A DNA stretch of 64,000 nt from Flavivirga jejuensis (GTDB taxonomy: Bacteria > Bacteroidota > Bacteroidia > Flavobacteriales > Flavobacteriaceae). A model generated the notes under the pieces. It was given only the letters and a program-made list of their open reading frames with translations. It ran no database searches and was not told where the DNA came from. Of this stretch, positions 41,439 to 50,607 are shown piece by piece; position 1 is the first letter of the stretch; each line of letters opens with the position of its first letter. The position numbers were made by a program, and so were the translations under genes. The stretch covers positions 124,001 through 188,000 of the forward strand of contig NZ_JAUOEL010000001.1 in assembly GCF_030540765.1 (NCBI RefSeq), read 5' to 3'.

Positions 41439-42377
41439 CTAATGTTGGTATTTATCTTTATATTCTAAAAATTTATCCATTCCCATATTTACTCCTCCAC
41501 AAACAATTACTAAGATGTTTTCATTAGGTTTAATGGTGTTTTTTTTTGATTTTGCATATGAAATTGCAGCACCACAAGCAGGCTCAACAAGTGTATGATA
41601 TTCATTGAAAAAATCTTTGCACGCATTAAAAGCAGTTTTGTCATTCATTACGTAAGTTTCAATTTCGAACTTTGAAGCATAGTCAAGTGTTTTTGCTACA
41701 ACTTTTTTTGCTGCAAGACTTGTGGCAATTGTTTTTATAGTTTCCAATTCAATAATTTGTCTGGCTTCATGACTTTTTGCAAATGAAGCAGCTCCCTCCG
41801 TTTCTGCTGTAACAACTTTAACTTTTAACCAATCATTTCGTAATAAGCCCTCAAAAATTCCGCATAACAAACCTCCTCCACCAACTGCAACAACAATTTT
41901 GTCAGGTTCGTTCATTTGCAAAGCACATTCATCTATAATACTTGCATGTCCTTTCCATAAGAGAGGATGGTCAAATGGGGGTACATAAGGTACGTTTAAT
42001 ATTTTTGAATTTTGAATAGCATAATCATTTGATTCGTTCCAGTTTTTTCCATAAATTTCTATTTCAGAATCCAATAACTTGATTTTGGAAATCATATATT
42101 CAGATGTTGTTTCTGGAACAACTATTTTTAATGTAATTCCCATTTGTTTTGCTACATAAGCTAGTGAATAACCGGCGTTTCCTCCAGAGGATGCAATAAC
42201 TTTTCTATGTCCTTGACTGTGTAATTCTTTTAGAATGGTATCCATTCCTCTAATTTTAAAAGAACCAGAAGGTTGAAAACATTCCATTTTATAATTCACA
42301 TTTAAGCCAAACTGTTTACTTAATTCGTGAGATTTAAAAACAGGTGTTTTAATATAATTTTTTTTTTGTTCCATCAT
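41439..42377 (-). CDS. PLP-dependent serine/threonine dehydratase-like enzyme
   Basis: The 312-aa protein is a fold-II PLP enzyme of the SDS/threonine dehydratase type. Its PLP lysine lies in QPSGSFKIRGMD (near residue 42), the substrate loop is SSGGNAGYS (about 63-71), and the phosphate-binding loop is AVGGGGLLCG (about 167-176). CGGVNMGMDKF near the C-terminus provides the pyridine-N contact region. No regulatory ACT domain is present, so it is the catabolic type, deaminating L-Ser/L-Thr to pyruvate or 2-oxobutyrate and ammonia. It stands just beyond the right end of the island. Its substrate (Ser, Thr or a related amino acid) is not certain. Confidence 0.88.
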   Translation of the reverse strand: MMEQKKNYIKTPVFKSHELSKQFGLNVNYKMECFQPSGSFKIRGMDTILKELHSQGHRKVIASSGGNAGYSLAYVAKQMGITLKIVVPETTSEYMISKIKLLDSEIEIYGKNWNESNDYAIQNSKILNVPYVPPFDHPLLWKGHASIIDECALQMNEPDKIVVAVGGGGLLCGIFEGLLRNDWLKVKVVTAETEGAASFAKSHEARQIIELETIKTIATSLAAKKVVAKTLDYASKFEIETYVMNDKTAFNACKDFFNEYHTLVEPACGAAISYAKSKKNTIKPNENILVIVCGGVNMGMDKFLEYKDKYQH

Positions 42378-42797
42378 TAAAATTATTTGATCGTTTTTTA
42401 TTAGTTTTTTGATACTAATGGTTTTACCTTGTACTTGCCGCTAACTAAAAAGAGTCATTTTATATGTGGTCTCACATTTTTTGTTTTCTGCATTTGCATT
42501 TAGCTTAAAACCTTTGTTATAGTTGTTTTACGCGATTTAGATTTAAGTTTAGATGTTTTTTGTAAAGGGGTAGTCATTTTGTCTAGCGTAGCCATGTTTT
42601 ATTGCCAAATTATAAGTGTACTATCTCCACATCCAATATCTAATACCCGCTCATCCCCATTGAGGTTTATAGATGATATTATTTCTTTCCCTCATTCTTT
42701 TTGATTAGCAGAATTAGTTTCATATTCCTCTGCGTTCCAATTATAATTTTTGTTCATGTTTTTTTGGGGGCGTTTTTTTGTTTTATCGATTGTTTTT
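42378..42797. other. Intergenic region with methyltransferase remnant
   Basis: Besides the methyltransferase fragment at 42597-42757, this stretch contains no full ORF. Sequence from 42420 to 42596 shows no recognisable function and fits decayed coding DNA. Confidence 0.5.
42597..42757 (-). pseudogene. SAM methyltransferase fragment (Tam-like N-terminus)
   Basis: Reading from ATG 42757 on the minus strand gives MNKNYNWNAEEYETNSANQK then E-stop-GKEIISSINLNGDERVLDIGCGDSTLII. The WNAEEYxxxSxxQxxW.KE and VLDIGCGD (motif I) pattern is that of trans-aconitate-type methyltransferases. The TGA stands where Trp (TGG) is expected, and the gene is cut off after motif I. It is therefore a broken remnant of about 53 codons. 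Confidence 0.75.
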
Positions 42798-43178
42798 TTA
42801 GTATTCTACTAGTTCTATTTCAACTCCATTTGGGTCATAGAAGTAGATTCTTTCTCCAGGTTCATAATTTTCATCGATATGAATATTTACATTTAACTCC
42901 TTAAGCTTTTCTCTAAAAGGAATTAAACTTTCAACTTCAAATGCAAAATGATTTATTCCATTTATACCGTAGTTGGGTTGGTAGTTTCCTTGTTCTTCTG
43001 CTTCAAAAAATGACAGATATATTTCTCCAATTCCTAAGTGACAACATCTTACTTGACCAATTTCGGCAAATGCTGTTCCTTCCCATGTTTTTTTGAATCC
43101 AAATAATTGGTGGTAAAAATCATAACTTTTCTCAAGGTTTGATACAGTCATGTTGATATGTTCTATTCGTTTAATCAT
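42798..43178 (-). CDS. VOC family (glyoxalase-like) metalloenzyme or binding protein
   Basis: The 126-aa protein is a two-module VOC fold. RIEHINMTVSNLEKSYDFYHQLFGFKK begins module one with the ligand His in HINM. INHFAFEVESLIPFREKLKELNVNIHIDENYEPGERIYFYDPNGVEIELVEY ends module two with ligands in HFAF and the terminal ExELVEY. Family members include glyoxalases, fosfomycin-resistance enzymes and dioxygenases. The small size and lack of extra motifs leave the activity open. It lies downstream of the dehydratase on the same strand after decayed DNA. Confidence 0.82.
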   Translation of the reverse strand: MIKRIEHINMTVSNLEKSYDFYHQLFGFKKTWEGTAFAEIGQVRCCHLGIGEIYLSFFEAEEQGNYQPNYGINGINHFAFEVESLIPFREKLKELNVNIHIDENYEPGERIYFYDPNGVEIELVEY

Positions 43179-43304
43179 GATATTTCTTTTCTGTTGTACA
43201 TTCGTTTGATAATTTATTCAATTAGCTGAAAGTCCTTTTTTTTAATTCTTTTCCGTTTATTATTTATAGATATTTGATGTTCTGCTATATGTATTTTAAA
43301 CGCT

Positions 43305-43808
43305 TTATCTATGAAAACGAAATGTGTTTTCATCAATTTTTTGAATTTCAAGTTTTTTTAAATTTCCATTGACCCATGTTCTTCTTGCTTTTGCTGAAAA
43401 AAGTATTTCTTTGGTATAAAATTGAAATGGTGTTTCTTTTAATGCCTCAGTACTTTGTAAAAAATCATTACAGGCAATCTTTATATTTTTGTGATCATTT
43501 CTGTACATAAAATCTTTTGTGATAATCATCCAAAATATTGTCAGCGTTTCATGGTAACCAGATGAAATCGTGTTTTGCGTTCCAATAGCAAGATTATAGT
43601 TCTTAATTCTTGTTTTTATTAATTTTATAGCATCGTGAAAGTTGTAATTTAAATTATGCCACAAAGCAACTACTATATGTGCTTCATGTGTCCATTGAGT
43701 TTTAGGTAAAGTCTTATCAATAAATTTTTCAACTAAATTTTCAATTTCTTTTTTTGATAATTCTTCCACTGTAAGAAAATGTGTTATTAAACTCCATTTG
43801 AATTTCAA
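43305..43808 (-). CDS. Hypothetical helical protein
   Basis: The 167-aa all-helical protein contains LPKTQWTHEAHIVVALWHNL, a WTHExHxxVALWY-like motif shared by a group of short uncharacterised bacterial proteins, followed by NFHDAIKLIKTRIKNYNLAIGTQNTISSGYHETLTIFW. The THEAH and the later SGYHETLT look like conserved polar positions but I cannot name an activity. It has no signal peptide. It is isolated among remnants, and its start context at 43808 is ordinary. Confidence 0.65.
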   Translation of the reverse strand: MKFKWSLITHFLTVEELSKKEIENLVEKFIDKTLPKTQWTHEAHIVVALWHNLNYNFHDAIKLIKTRIKNYNLAIGTQNTISSGYHETLTIFWMIITKDFMYRNDHKNIKIACNDFLQSTEALKETPFQFYTKEILFSAKARRTWVNGNLKKLEIQKIDENTFRFHR

Positions 43809-44919
43809 ATAGGAGTTGTTTAATTTTGGGGTATGGTAAGAACTAAATTATGGTTTATTAATGTAACTTTCTAATACTTTTCCTTCGAATTTTTTATTAA
43901 ATTTTGAACAATGTCAATGTTTAGAGTCTGTTCAAAACCGATTATATACATCTTAATTATTTTATTGTTTTCGGCGGTAAAATGAGTATCCCATTGTAAA
44001 ATAGCTTGTTCCCCTTTATCTTCTAAGGTGTTAATACCTAATGATTGTTATATTTGGCTCTTCGGCTAAAGAGACAAGACCTTTGTTTTTGACCACGATA
44101 ACTCATCAGTAATAAGGTTGCTGGTGCCATTAATAATTATTTTTTTAAAGTTAACTTGACACAAAAGTAAATAGAGTGAGAGACAACCCTATGTCAACTA
44201 GGTTGGACTAATTCAATCAAACGGAATTAAATCAGGTTCTAAAAATTCCCTTTTAGCTTGATCTGAATTGTAAATATCAAATCCGTAATGAGAATCCATT
44301 AATTCCTTGAAATTATATTTCAGTCTAGGAAATTCCAATATATAATCTTTCCACGCGAATCCTTTAGATTTGTTTTAAATAAAAACACACATAAGAATGA
44401 TTATGATTATGTTGAAAAGAGGGGGGCGGGGGAGACTGATAACTCATAAAATTGTTATTAAGTTTGAGGGAATAAAAAAGAACGGAGTGAACTTGCACGC
44501 CTGTTAGTAAACAAGAACTATCTCACGTATTAGCCTCCGTTCTTTTAAATCGGTTACAAAGGACCAAATATTGAAAGCAAAGGTCTTTAAACAACAAAGA
44601 CTCGTGACAAAGAAAATAATTAAATTATAATCCGTTTCATGACTATGATAACGCGTAGATATTTTTTCACTTTTGAAAGTATCATTAGTTCTTACTGACT
44701 TGCATTTTTGGTTTTGCAAAAAGTTTTTCAACTAGAGGAATTTTACGATTTTATATTAACATTTCAGTGTATTTGTTGAAAGAATCTCTAAAAAAGGAGT
44801 TTTATATAACATTATACAAAACTAGTAGTATCTATATGGTATACGAATTATGTCTGGAAAGTGTACGTTAATTTAATTTTATGACATAATTAATTAACCG
44901 TTCTAAAGATAATCTCATT
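43809..44919. other. Decayed region with gene remnants
   Basis: No intact gene over 1.1 kb. Minus-strand reading of 43871-44043 gives LGINTLEDKGEQAILQWDTH and onward to a TAG. Reading of 44213-44371 gives KSKGFAWKDYILEFPRLKYN to a TGA. Both look like C-terminal ends of lost genes, families not recognised. 44476-44546 is a 12-bp inverted repeat (AAAAGAACGGAG/CTCCGTTCTTTT). The last 150 bp hold the promoter region of the next locus. Confidence 0.6.
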
Positions 44920-46401
44920 ATGAAACAAAAACTACTATTTACGTTAATTTTAATTACTTCAATAAAAGTAATTAATGCTCAGGCAATTCTATTCGAAGAA
45001 GATTTTGAAAGTTATGCATTAGAGACTGGAATCGTTGGACAAGATATACAATTTGTTACAATTGGAGGCTACCCAGCTGGTATTCCATTTACTATTGATG
45101 CATCAGATGTTAGTTTCAGTGATAGTTCTAGCGATTATATAAGAATTGATGTTAGTTCTGAAGAATTACAATTTCAAGACCTAGAAGGCGTAGGTAGCGT
45201 TACTTTTGATCCTATAGATATTTCTTCTCAAACGGGAGATGTTACCATTAATATAGGTAAAGTAGATTTTAATATTGATGGCTCCTGTGATTGTTCTTGG
45301 GGAACTGAAGACTTTATTGATATCTCTTATTCATTAGACGACGGCGCTACATTTATACAAATCCCGAATCATATGGGGAATGGAGATGCCGATCATACCT
45401 TTATTCCAGGAGCAGTACTAAATACAGATTATGATTTTGAGCTTTCAGAAGTCATTAACCCAGGAGCAGCTGGAACATTAATGATTAGATTAAGTGGCTT
45501 TAACGATAGTGGAGATGAAGAATTTGAATTTGATGATATTGATATTATAAGAAATGCAGTAAGTGTTTATAGCGAAGATTTTGCTGGTTATGATGGTATA
45601 AATGGCGCAGGCTTCGCAGGTGATGACATTGGCGTTAACGGATCGGGAATATTCGCAGCTATAAATTCTGGTGATTATCCTACCGTACCCTGGACATTGA
45701 CTCTTGGTGATGATGAACAATTAGAAAATTCTGGAGATTTTATCAGAGTAGTAGACGAGGGGGGTAATAAAGTATTAGAATTCAACGATCTTGGCGATAA
45801 TGACCCTGTAAATTTTGATACAGATGCTATTGATATTACTGGGCAATCTACTATTACTTTTGGTTTGGATATTAATTTTAGAGAAACCACTTATGAAGTT
45901 GAAGACTTTCTTGACGTATTCTATTCTTTAGATGGTGGTACTACATTTACTTTAGCTCAAGATGATGGTAATGGTCATACCTATAGTGAATCTACAATAG
46001 CTGGTTTTGGTAGTAATGAAGACCAAGAATTTGTTCAAACATTATCAGGATTAACAAGTACTAATTTTATTTTAAGAATTGTGGCAAGCAACGACAGCGG
46101 AAACGAAGATTATCAATTAGATAACATACAAGTTGTATCTGGCACAACACTTAGTACAAATGAAAATACATTAACTGGTGTTTCAATTTATCCCAATCCA
46201 GTAAAAGATGGCTTATTAAATATAAAACCTCAGAATAAAGGGAATACAGATATAACATTATATGATATATCTGGGAGAGAAGTTTATAAAACAGTATTAC
46301 CATTAAGTCATGTTATTGATATCTCAAACATCCAATCTGGATTATATACTTTAACAGTAGTTCAAGATAACAAAACCTTAATAAAGAAAATAGTAAAGTA
46401 A
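44920..46401 (+). CDS. T9SS-secreted surface protein with two beta-sandwich repeats
   Basis: The 493-aa protein has a signal peptide (KQKLLFTLILITSIKVINAQ) and a C-terminal T9SS type A sorting domain (about 410-493: VSIYPNPVKDGLLNIKP, GREVYKT, LYTLTVVQDNKTLIKKIVK). Between them lie two homologous jelly-roll-like modules of about 190 residues (DFESYALETG..., DFAGYDGINGAG...). Each has a SLDDGATF/SLDGGTTF motif and an ending DxxFELDDI(D/Q). They may be carbohydrate- or Ca-binding. It is first in a plus-strand locus with a TonB receptor 170 bp downstream, so it is probably the surface partner of that uptake system. Confidence 0.85.
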   Translation: MKQKLLFTLILITSIKVINAQAILFEEDFESYALETGIVGQDIQFVTIGGYPAGIPFTIDASDVSFSDSSSDYIRIDVSSEELQFQDLEGVGSVTFDPIDISSQTGDVTINIGKVDFNIDGSCDCSWGTEDFIDISYSLDDGATFIQIPNHMGNGDADHTFIPGAVLNTDYDFELSEVINPGAAGTLMIRLSGFNDSGDEEFEFDDIDIIRNAVSVYSEDFAGYDGINGAGFAGDDIGVNGSGIFAAINSGDYPTVPWTLTLGDDEQLENSGDFIRVVDEGGNKVLEFNDLGDNDPVNFDTDAIDITGQSTITFGLDINFRETTYEVEDFLDVFYSLDGGTTFTLAQDDGNGHTYSESTIAGFGSNEDQEFVQTLSGLTSTNFILRIVASNDSGNEDYQLDNIQVVSGTTLSTNENTLTGVSIYPNPVKDGLLNIKPQNKGNTDITLYDISGREVYKTVLPLSHVIDISNIQSGLYTLTVVQDNKTLIKKIVK

Positions 46402-46571
46402 AAACTTGCTAATTATATAAGTAGGGATACATATAAATATGTTTCTAAAGTAAGTTAGATAATTAAAATATGAATCAATTATGAAGGCAGGATTATCATC
46501 ATAAAACCATGAAATTAAACCACATAGATTTATATTTACGCTGAATATTTTAATATTATAAAACCTAATAC

Positions 46572-49427
46572 ATGATGTTTAATAATACGTTAAAAACACT
46601 AGTTTTTATTTTTTTCGCCTTGTTATTTACTTTAAAAACAAGTGCTCAACAAAGAGGAAATGGTAACCTATCGGGGGTTGTTGTTGACGAATCTGGTATT
46701 CCACTTCCAGGAGCAGAAATTTATACTAAGATAAATAGTGGGTTTGTAGGAGCAACAAGCGATTTTGACGGAAAATTTATTGTCACTAATATTCCAGTAG
46801 GAAACCAAAATTTAGTTATAAAATATTTGGGATATAAAGAAAAAAGCATATCCATTACTGTAATCGAAAAAGCAACAACAGATATTGGTAAAATACCATT
46901 ACAACCTGATGTTGAAAGTTTAGACGATGTTATTGTAAATGCAAGATCAAAAGGACAAGTAAGATCATTAAATATTCAAAAAAACTCTGATAATATTGTA
47001 AACGTTATTTCATTGGAACAGGCCAGTAAGTTTCCCGATTCTAATATTGGTGACGCATTAAAAAGAGTTTCAGGTATTTCGATACAAACAGACCAAGGTG
47101 AAGCCAGAAGTGTTAGTGTTCGTGGATTAGGTTCTGAGTCGACAACAGTATTGGTAAATGGCGATAGAATTTCAGCGACTTCTTTCAATTCCCGATCTGT
47201 TGAAGTTGATTTAATCCCAGCCGATGTTATTCAAAATATTGAAGTTACTAAGAGTGCTTCTGCAGATTTAGATGGGGAGGCAACAGGCGGAGTTGTTAAT
47301 TTAATAACCAGAGCAGCATATAGTAAAGATCTTAAATTTAGTTTGAGATCAAATTACAGTATCACGCCCACTTGGGATAAAATAAACTACAATACAGCTA
47401 TTGGTCTCTCAAAAAAGTTCCTTAATGAACGTTTAGGAGTCGCTTTTAATGGGTCGTCAGATAGTAGATCATTCCAATCTAATAATATAGAAATAGATTG
47501 GGATTTTGCAGATACTGGAGAAATTGATAATCCTAATGATGATACAAGATTTTTAAATGAATTAGAAGTAAGACGCTATTGGGTAAGAAGAGATAGAAAA
47601 AACTTAAATTTAGGCTTAGACTATGAGTTTTCTAAAAACTCATTAATTGGTTTAAAAACGTCTCTGTCTTTTAGAGATGATTTTGAAAACAGATACCGAA
47701 CAAGGTATACTAGTATTGATTTTCCTCAAGAATTTACTCCAGATGGTATAGCCATCTCAGAAGGACTTGTTCGAACAGATACAAGAGGTGGAACCAGTGA
47801 AGGCAAACCTAATAATTATCGCTTAGATCGAAAAAATGTTTTTAATAACAAACTTTATGGAGAACATGTTATTGGATCTGTTGAAGCAGATTGGAGTTTG
47901 TCTTATTCTAAAGCCAAAAAAAGAAGAACAAGGCGGTCTATAGATTATCGTGTTGTAGAAGGAGAATCTACATTATTCATCGATGCACGAAACCCTAATC
48001 GCCCAAGGGTTACTTCAGATATTGAAAACTTTAATGACGATGCTGTTTTAGGAAGTATCTCTGAGACATTTCAGAACCTTGATGATGATGCTTTCAAAGG
48101 TAGTGTAACACTTAAAATCCCATTTAAAAATGGGTATTTAAAAACTGGTGCTAGATACCGAAGAAACGGACATTCAGAAGATAACAGAAATTTTGATATT
48201 GAACCAATAACAGGAAATATAAATGCGTTTAATGACATAGAGAAAGAAAACTATCATACGAATAGTAGTGAGTTAAGTAGCTATGAAACATTTGATTCTC
48301 CAAGTAGAGAGTTTGTAGGAAGCTTAGATATTAATAACCCATTATTGTTTACAACAACAGAAGATTTTGAGTATAATTTTAATAACAGTTACGATGTTGT
48401 AGAAAAACGTTCTGCTGCATATATTCAGGGCAAATATGAATTTTCTGAAAATTTCTCTGTGAGAGGTGGTTTTCGTTGGGAACTTACTCAAGGAGATTAC
48501 AACGCTTATGTCTATAATGAAGTAGAAGATATTATTACCCCAAACAATGTTAATATAGAGTATGATAATCTGTTACCAAGTATAGATTTTAAGTATAAAA
48601 TAAAATCCAATTTAATTGCGCGTTTAGCTTATGCAAAAACACTAAATAGACCTACTTACACAAGACTTTTACCAAGAGTCGGGTTTACTGGTGGAGATGC
48701 AGACGATATTACCGATAATACAGTTTTAAGATTAGGAAACCCCGATTTAAAACCTCGTATTTCCGATAATTTCGATTTTAGTTTAGAGCTTTATTTGAGA
48801 AAAGCTGGGCTTGTATCAGTAGGTATTTTTCATAAAGAACTTAACAATTTTATTGGGTCAGTTAGTTCATTTGAAACACTCATAGATGGAAGAGTGCTTG
48901 ATATTAGACAATTCCAAAACCTTGGCACAGGCAAAATAACAGGTGTAGAATTGGTTTTTCAAAGAGGCTTGGATTTCCTGCCTTGGCATTTTAGAAATTT
49001 AAACTTTTATGGTAATGTTACCTTGTTGGATTCTGAATTATCAAACTTCACGACGAGTTTAAGTAATACAGTAAGTACAAATTTAAGAGGCAACGAAAAG
49101 AGGAATTTAGCAGACACAGCAGATTTTACTTATAATGTGTCTTTAAGTTACAAGGCTAAAAAGGTTGAAGTAACAGCTTCATACAACTCAACCTCCGAAT
49201 TTATTGATAGCTATGGTATTATTGCGATACAAGATGAATATGAGGATAAAAAGTCGTTTTTAGACCTTAATGCCAGTTACAGTATAAACTCCAATTTAAA
49301 TATTTTTTTAGAAGCAAAAAATCTAACCAATCAAGCCCTACGAGAATATGTTGGGGAAAGACAAATTTTACAAAGAGAAGAATATTATGGCGCTCAATAT
49401 GTACTTGGATTTAATTACAAATTTTAA
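46572..49427 (+). CDS. TonB-dependent receptor (CarboxypepD_reg type)
   Basis: The 951-aa receptor has a signal peptide ending SAQQRGN, a CarboxypepD_reg-like domain (about 28-110: LSGVVVDESGIPLPGAEIYT), and a plug (about 115-240: ISIQTDQGEARSVSVRGLGSESTTVLVNGDRISA) like the TonB-Xanth-Caul group. A long barrel ends YYGAQYVLGFNYKF, with the terminal Phe. The LLPSIDFKYKIKSNLIARLAYAKTLNRPTYTRLLPRVGF segment is typical of receptors linked to phytate or phosphorylated substrates. Together with the metallophosphoesterase directly downstream (1-bp gap) this hints at organophosphate uptake. The ligand is an inference only. Confidence 0.92.
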   Translation: MMFNNTLKTLVFIFFALLFTLKTSAQQRGNGNLSGVVVDESGIPLPGAEIYTKINSGFVGATSDFDGKFIVTNIPVGNQNLVIKYLGYKEKSISITVIEKATTDIGKIPLQPDVESLDDVIVNARSKGQVRSLNIQKNSDNIVNVISLEQASKFPDSNIGDALKRVSGISIQTDQGEARSVSVRGLGSESTTVLVNGDRISATSFNSRSVEVDLIPADVIQNIEVTKSASADLDGEATGGVVNLITRAAYSKDLKFSLRSNYSITPTWDKINYNTAIGLSKKFLNERLGVAFNGSSDSRSFQSNNIEIDWDFADTGEIDNPNDDTRFLNELEVRRYWVRRDRKNLNLGLDYEFSKNSLIGLKTSLSFRDDFENRYRTRYTSIDFPQEFTPDGIAISEGLVRTDTRGGTSEGKPNNYRLDRKNVFNNKLYGEHVIGSVEADWSLSYSKAKKRRTRRSIDYRVVEGESTLFIDARNPNRPRVTSDIENFNDDAVLGSISETFQNLDDDAFKGSVTLKIPFKNGYLKTGARYRRNGHSEDNRNFDIEPITGNINAFNDIEKENYHTNSSELSSYETFDSPSREFVGSLDINNPLLFTTTEDFEYNFNNSYDVVEKRSAAYIQGKYEFSENFSVRGGFRWELTQGDYNAYVYNEVEDIITPNNVNIEYDNLLPSIDFKYKIKSNLIARLAYAKTLNRPTYTRLLPRVGFTGGDADDITDNTVLRLGNPDLKPRISDNFDFSLELYLRKAGLVSVGIFHKELNNFIGSVSSFETLIDGRVLDIRQFQNLGTGKITGVELVFQRGLDFLPWHFRNLNFYGNVTLLDSELSNFTTSLSNTVSTNLRGNEKRNLADTADFTYNVSLSYKAKKVEVTASYNSTSEFIDSYGIIAIQDEYEDKKSFLDLNASYSINSNLNIFLEAKNLTNQALREYVGERQILQREEYYGAQYVLGFNYKF

Positions 49428-49428
49428 A

Positions 49429-50544
49429 ATGAAAAAGAAAATACTTAATAGCCTCATAGTCTTGTTTTTTGTGAGCTCGATAGCTATAGCACAAACTACC
49501 GATGGCCCGTATTTGTTTTATAAGAACGATAGCATTAATACAATAAACATTGTTAATGTTGTACCTAAGGACTCTCTCAATAAAGATTTTGATATTCAGT
49601 TTAGACAAGTTCAAAATCTAAAAAAAAATGAAGTGCTATCTTTTACAGTTGTACCTTTTTCATCTAATGAAAAGGACTCCTTCAAAGTACAAACGCAAGC
49701 ACAATTTGTAAAGCAAAAATCGATATATCCAGAGCCTAAAAAACTTGTTGCCATATCTGATATAGAAGGTAATTTTTATGCTTTTAAAAAAATATTGATT
49801 GGTGCTAAAATAATGAACAACAACTACGAATGGATTTTTGGAGAAGGTCATTTGGTATTTGTTGGCGATATTTTTGACAGAGGTAACAATGTAACACAGT
49901 GCTTATGGCTTATTTATGAATTAGAACGTCAAGCTGAGTTAAATGGAGGAAAAGTGCACTTCGTCATGGGAAATCATGAAAATATGAATTTAAGAGGTAG
50001 CACAAAATACGTTAAGGATAAGTATCTGGACCTTTCCAAAAAATTGAAATTGCCTTATAAAGAAATGTTTGGGAACAATACAGAATTAGGACAATGGTTA
50101 AGAACTAAAAACACAGTTGTGAAAATTGGATCAACCCTTTATGTTCATGCAGGTATAAGTATAGATATCATAAACGAAAAATACACTTTGGATGACATTA
50201 ATAGTATTGCGAAAAAATATTATGGCAACCCTAATAGAAAAGAAATACGAGAATCTTCATTAGTATTTGACACCAAGAGGGGCCCATTATGGTACCGGGG
50301 GTATTTTAAAAATGATATAGGAAATAAAGGAATCTCAAAGATTCTTGAGCACTTTAATTCAGAAACCATTGTGGTAGGTCATACGGTACAAAATAAAATT
50401 AAAACGTTCTTTAAAAATAGAATCATTGCTATTGATTTAAAACATCCTAGAAACTCTAGAGATGGTGTAGTAAAGGTTTTATTGAAGGAGAATAATATTT
50501 TTTACATTGTTGATGAAAATAACAATCATGAAAAATTATTTTAA
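49429..50544 (+). CDS. Secreted calcineurin-like metallophosphoesterase
   Basis: I start at ATG 49429 (372 aa), one base after the receptor's stop, as the longer frame runs into the receptor's end. A signal peptide (KKKILNSLIVLFFVSSIAIAQ) precedes a short beta domain (about 25-100). The phosphoesterase core follows with the metal-binding motifs ISDIEGNFYAF (D-x-[DE]-x-N variant of DxH), VFVGDIFDRGNN (GDxxDRG), VMGNHENMNLRG (GNHE) and VVGHTVQNKI (GHTP-like). These are the PPP/Shewanella-like metallophosphatase signatures. The DIEG in place of DxHG at motif one is a deviation to note. It probably removes phosphate from substrates in the periplasm or at the surface. Confidence 0.9.
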   Translation: MKKKILNSLIVLFFVSSIAIAQTTDGPYLFYKNDSINTINIVNVVPKDSLNKDFDIQFRQVQNLKKNEVLSFTVVPFSSNEKDSFKVQTQAQFVKQKSIYPEPKKLVAISDIEGNFYAFKKILIGAKIMNNNYEWIFGEGHLVFVGDIFDRGNNVTQCLWLIYELERQAELNGGKVHFVMGNHENMNLRGSTKYVKDKYLDLSKKLKLPYKEMFGNNTELGQWLRTKNTVVKIGSTLYVHAGISIDIINEKYTLDDINSIAKKYYGNPNRKEIRESSLVFDTKRGPLWYRGYFKNDIGNKGISKILEHFNSETIVVGHTVQNKIKTFFKNRIIAIDLKHPRNSRDGVVKVLLKENNIFYIVDENNNHEKLF

Positions 50545-50607
50545 TAATGATCATGAGGGTTCTTTAATTATTTTTTATCTTTAGTTCCTAACTCAATGTC
50601 ATTCTAA

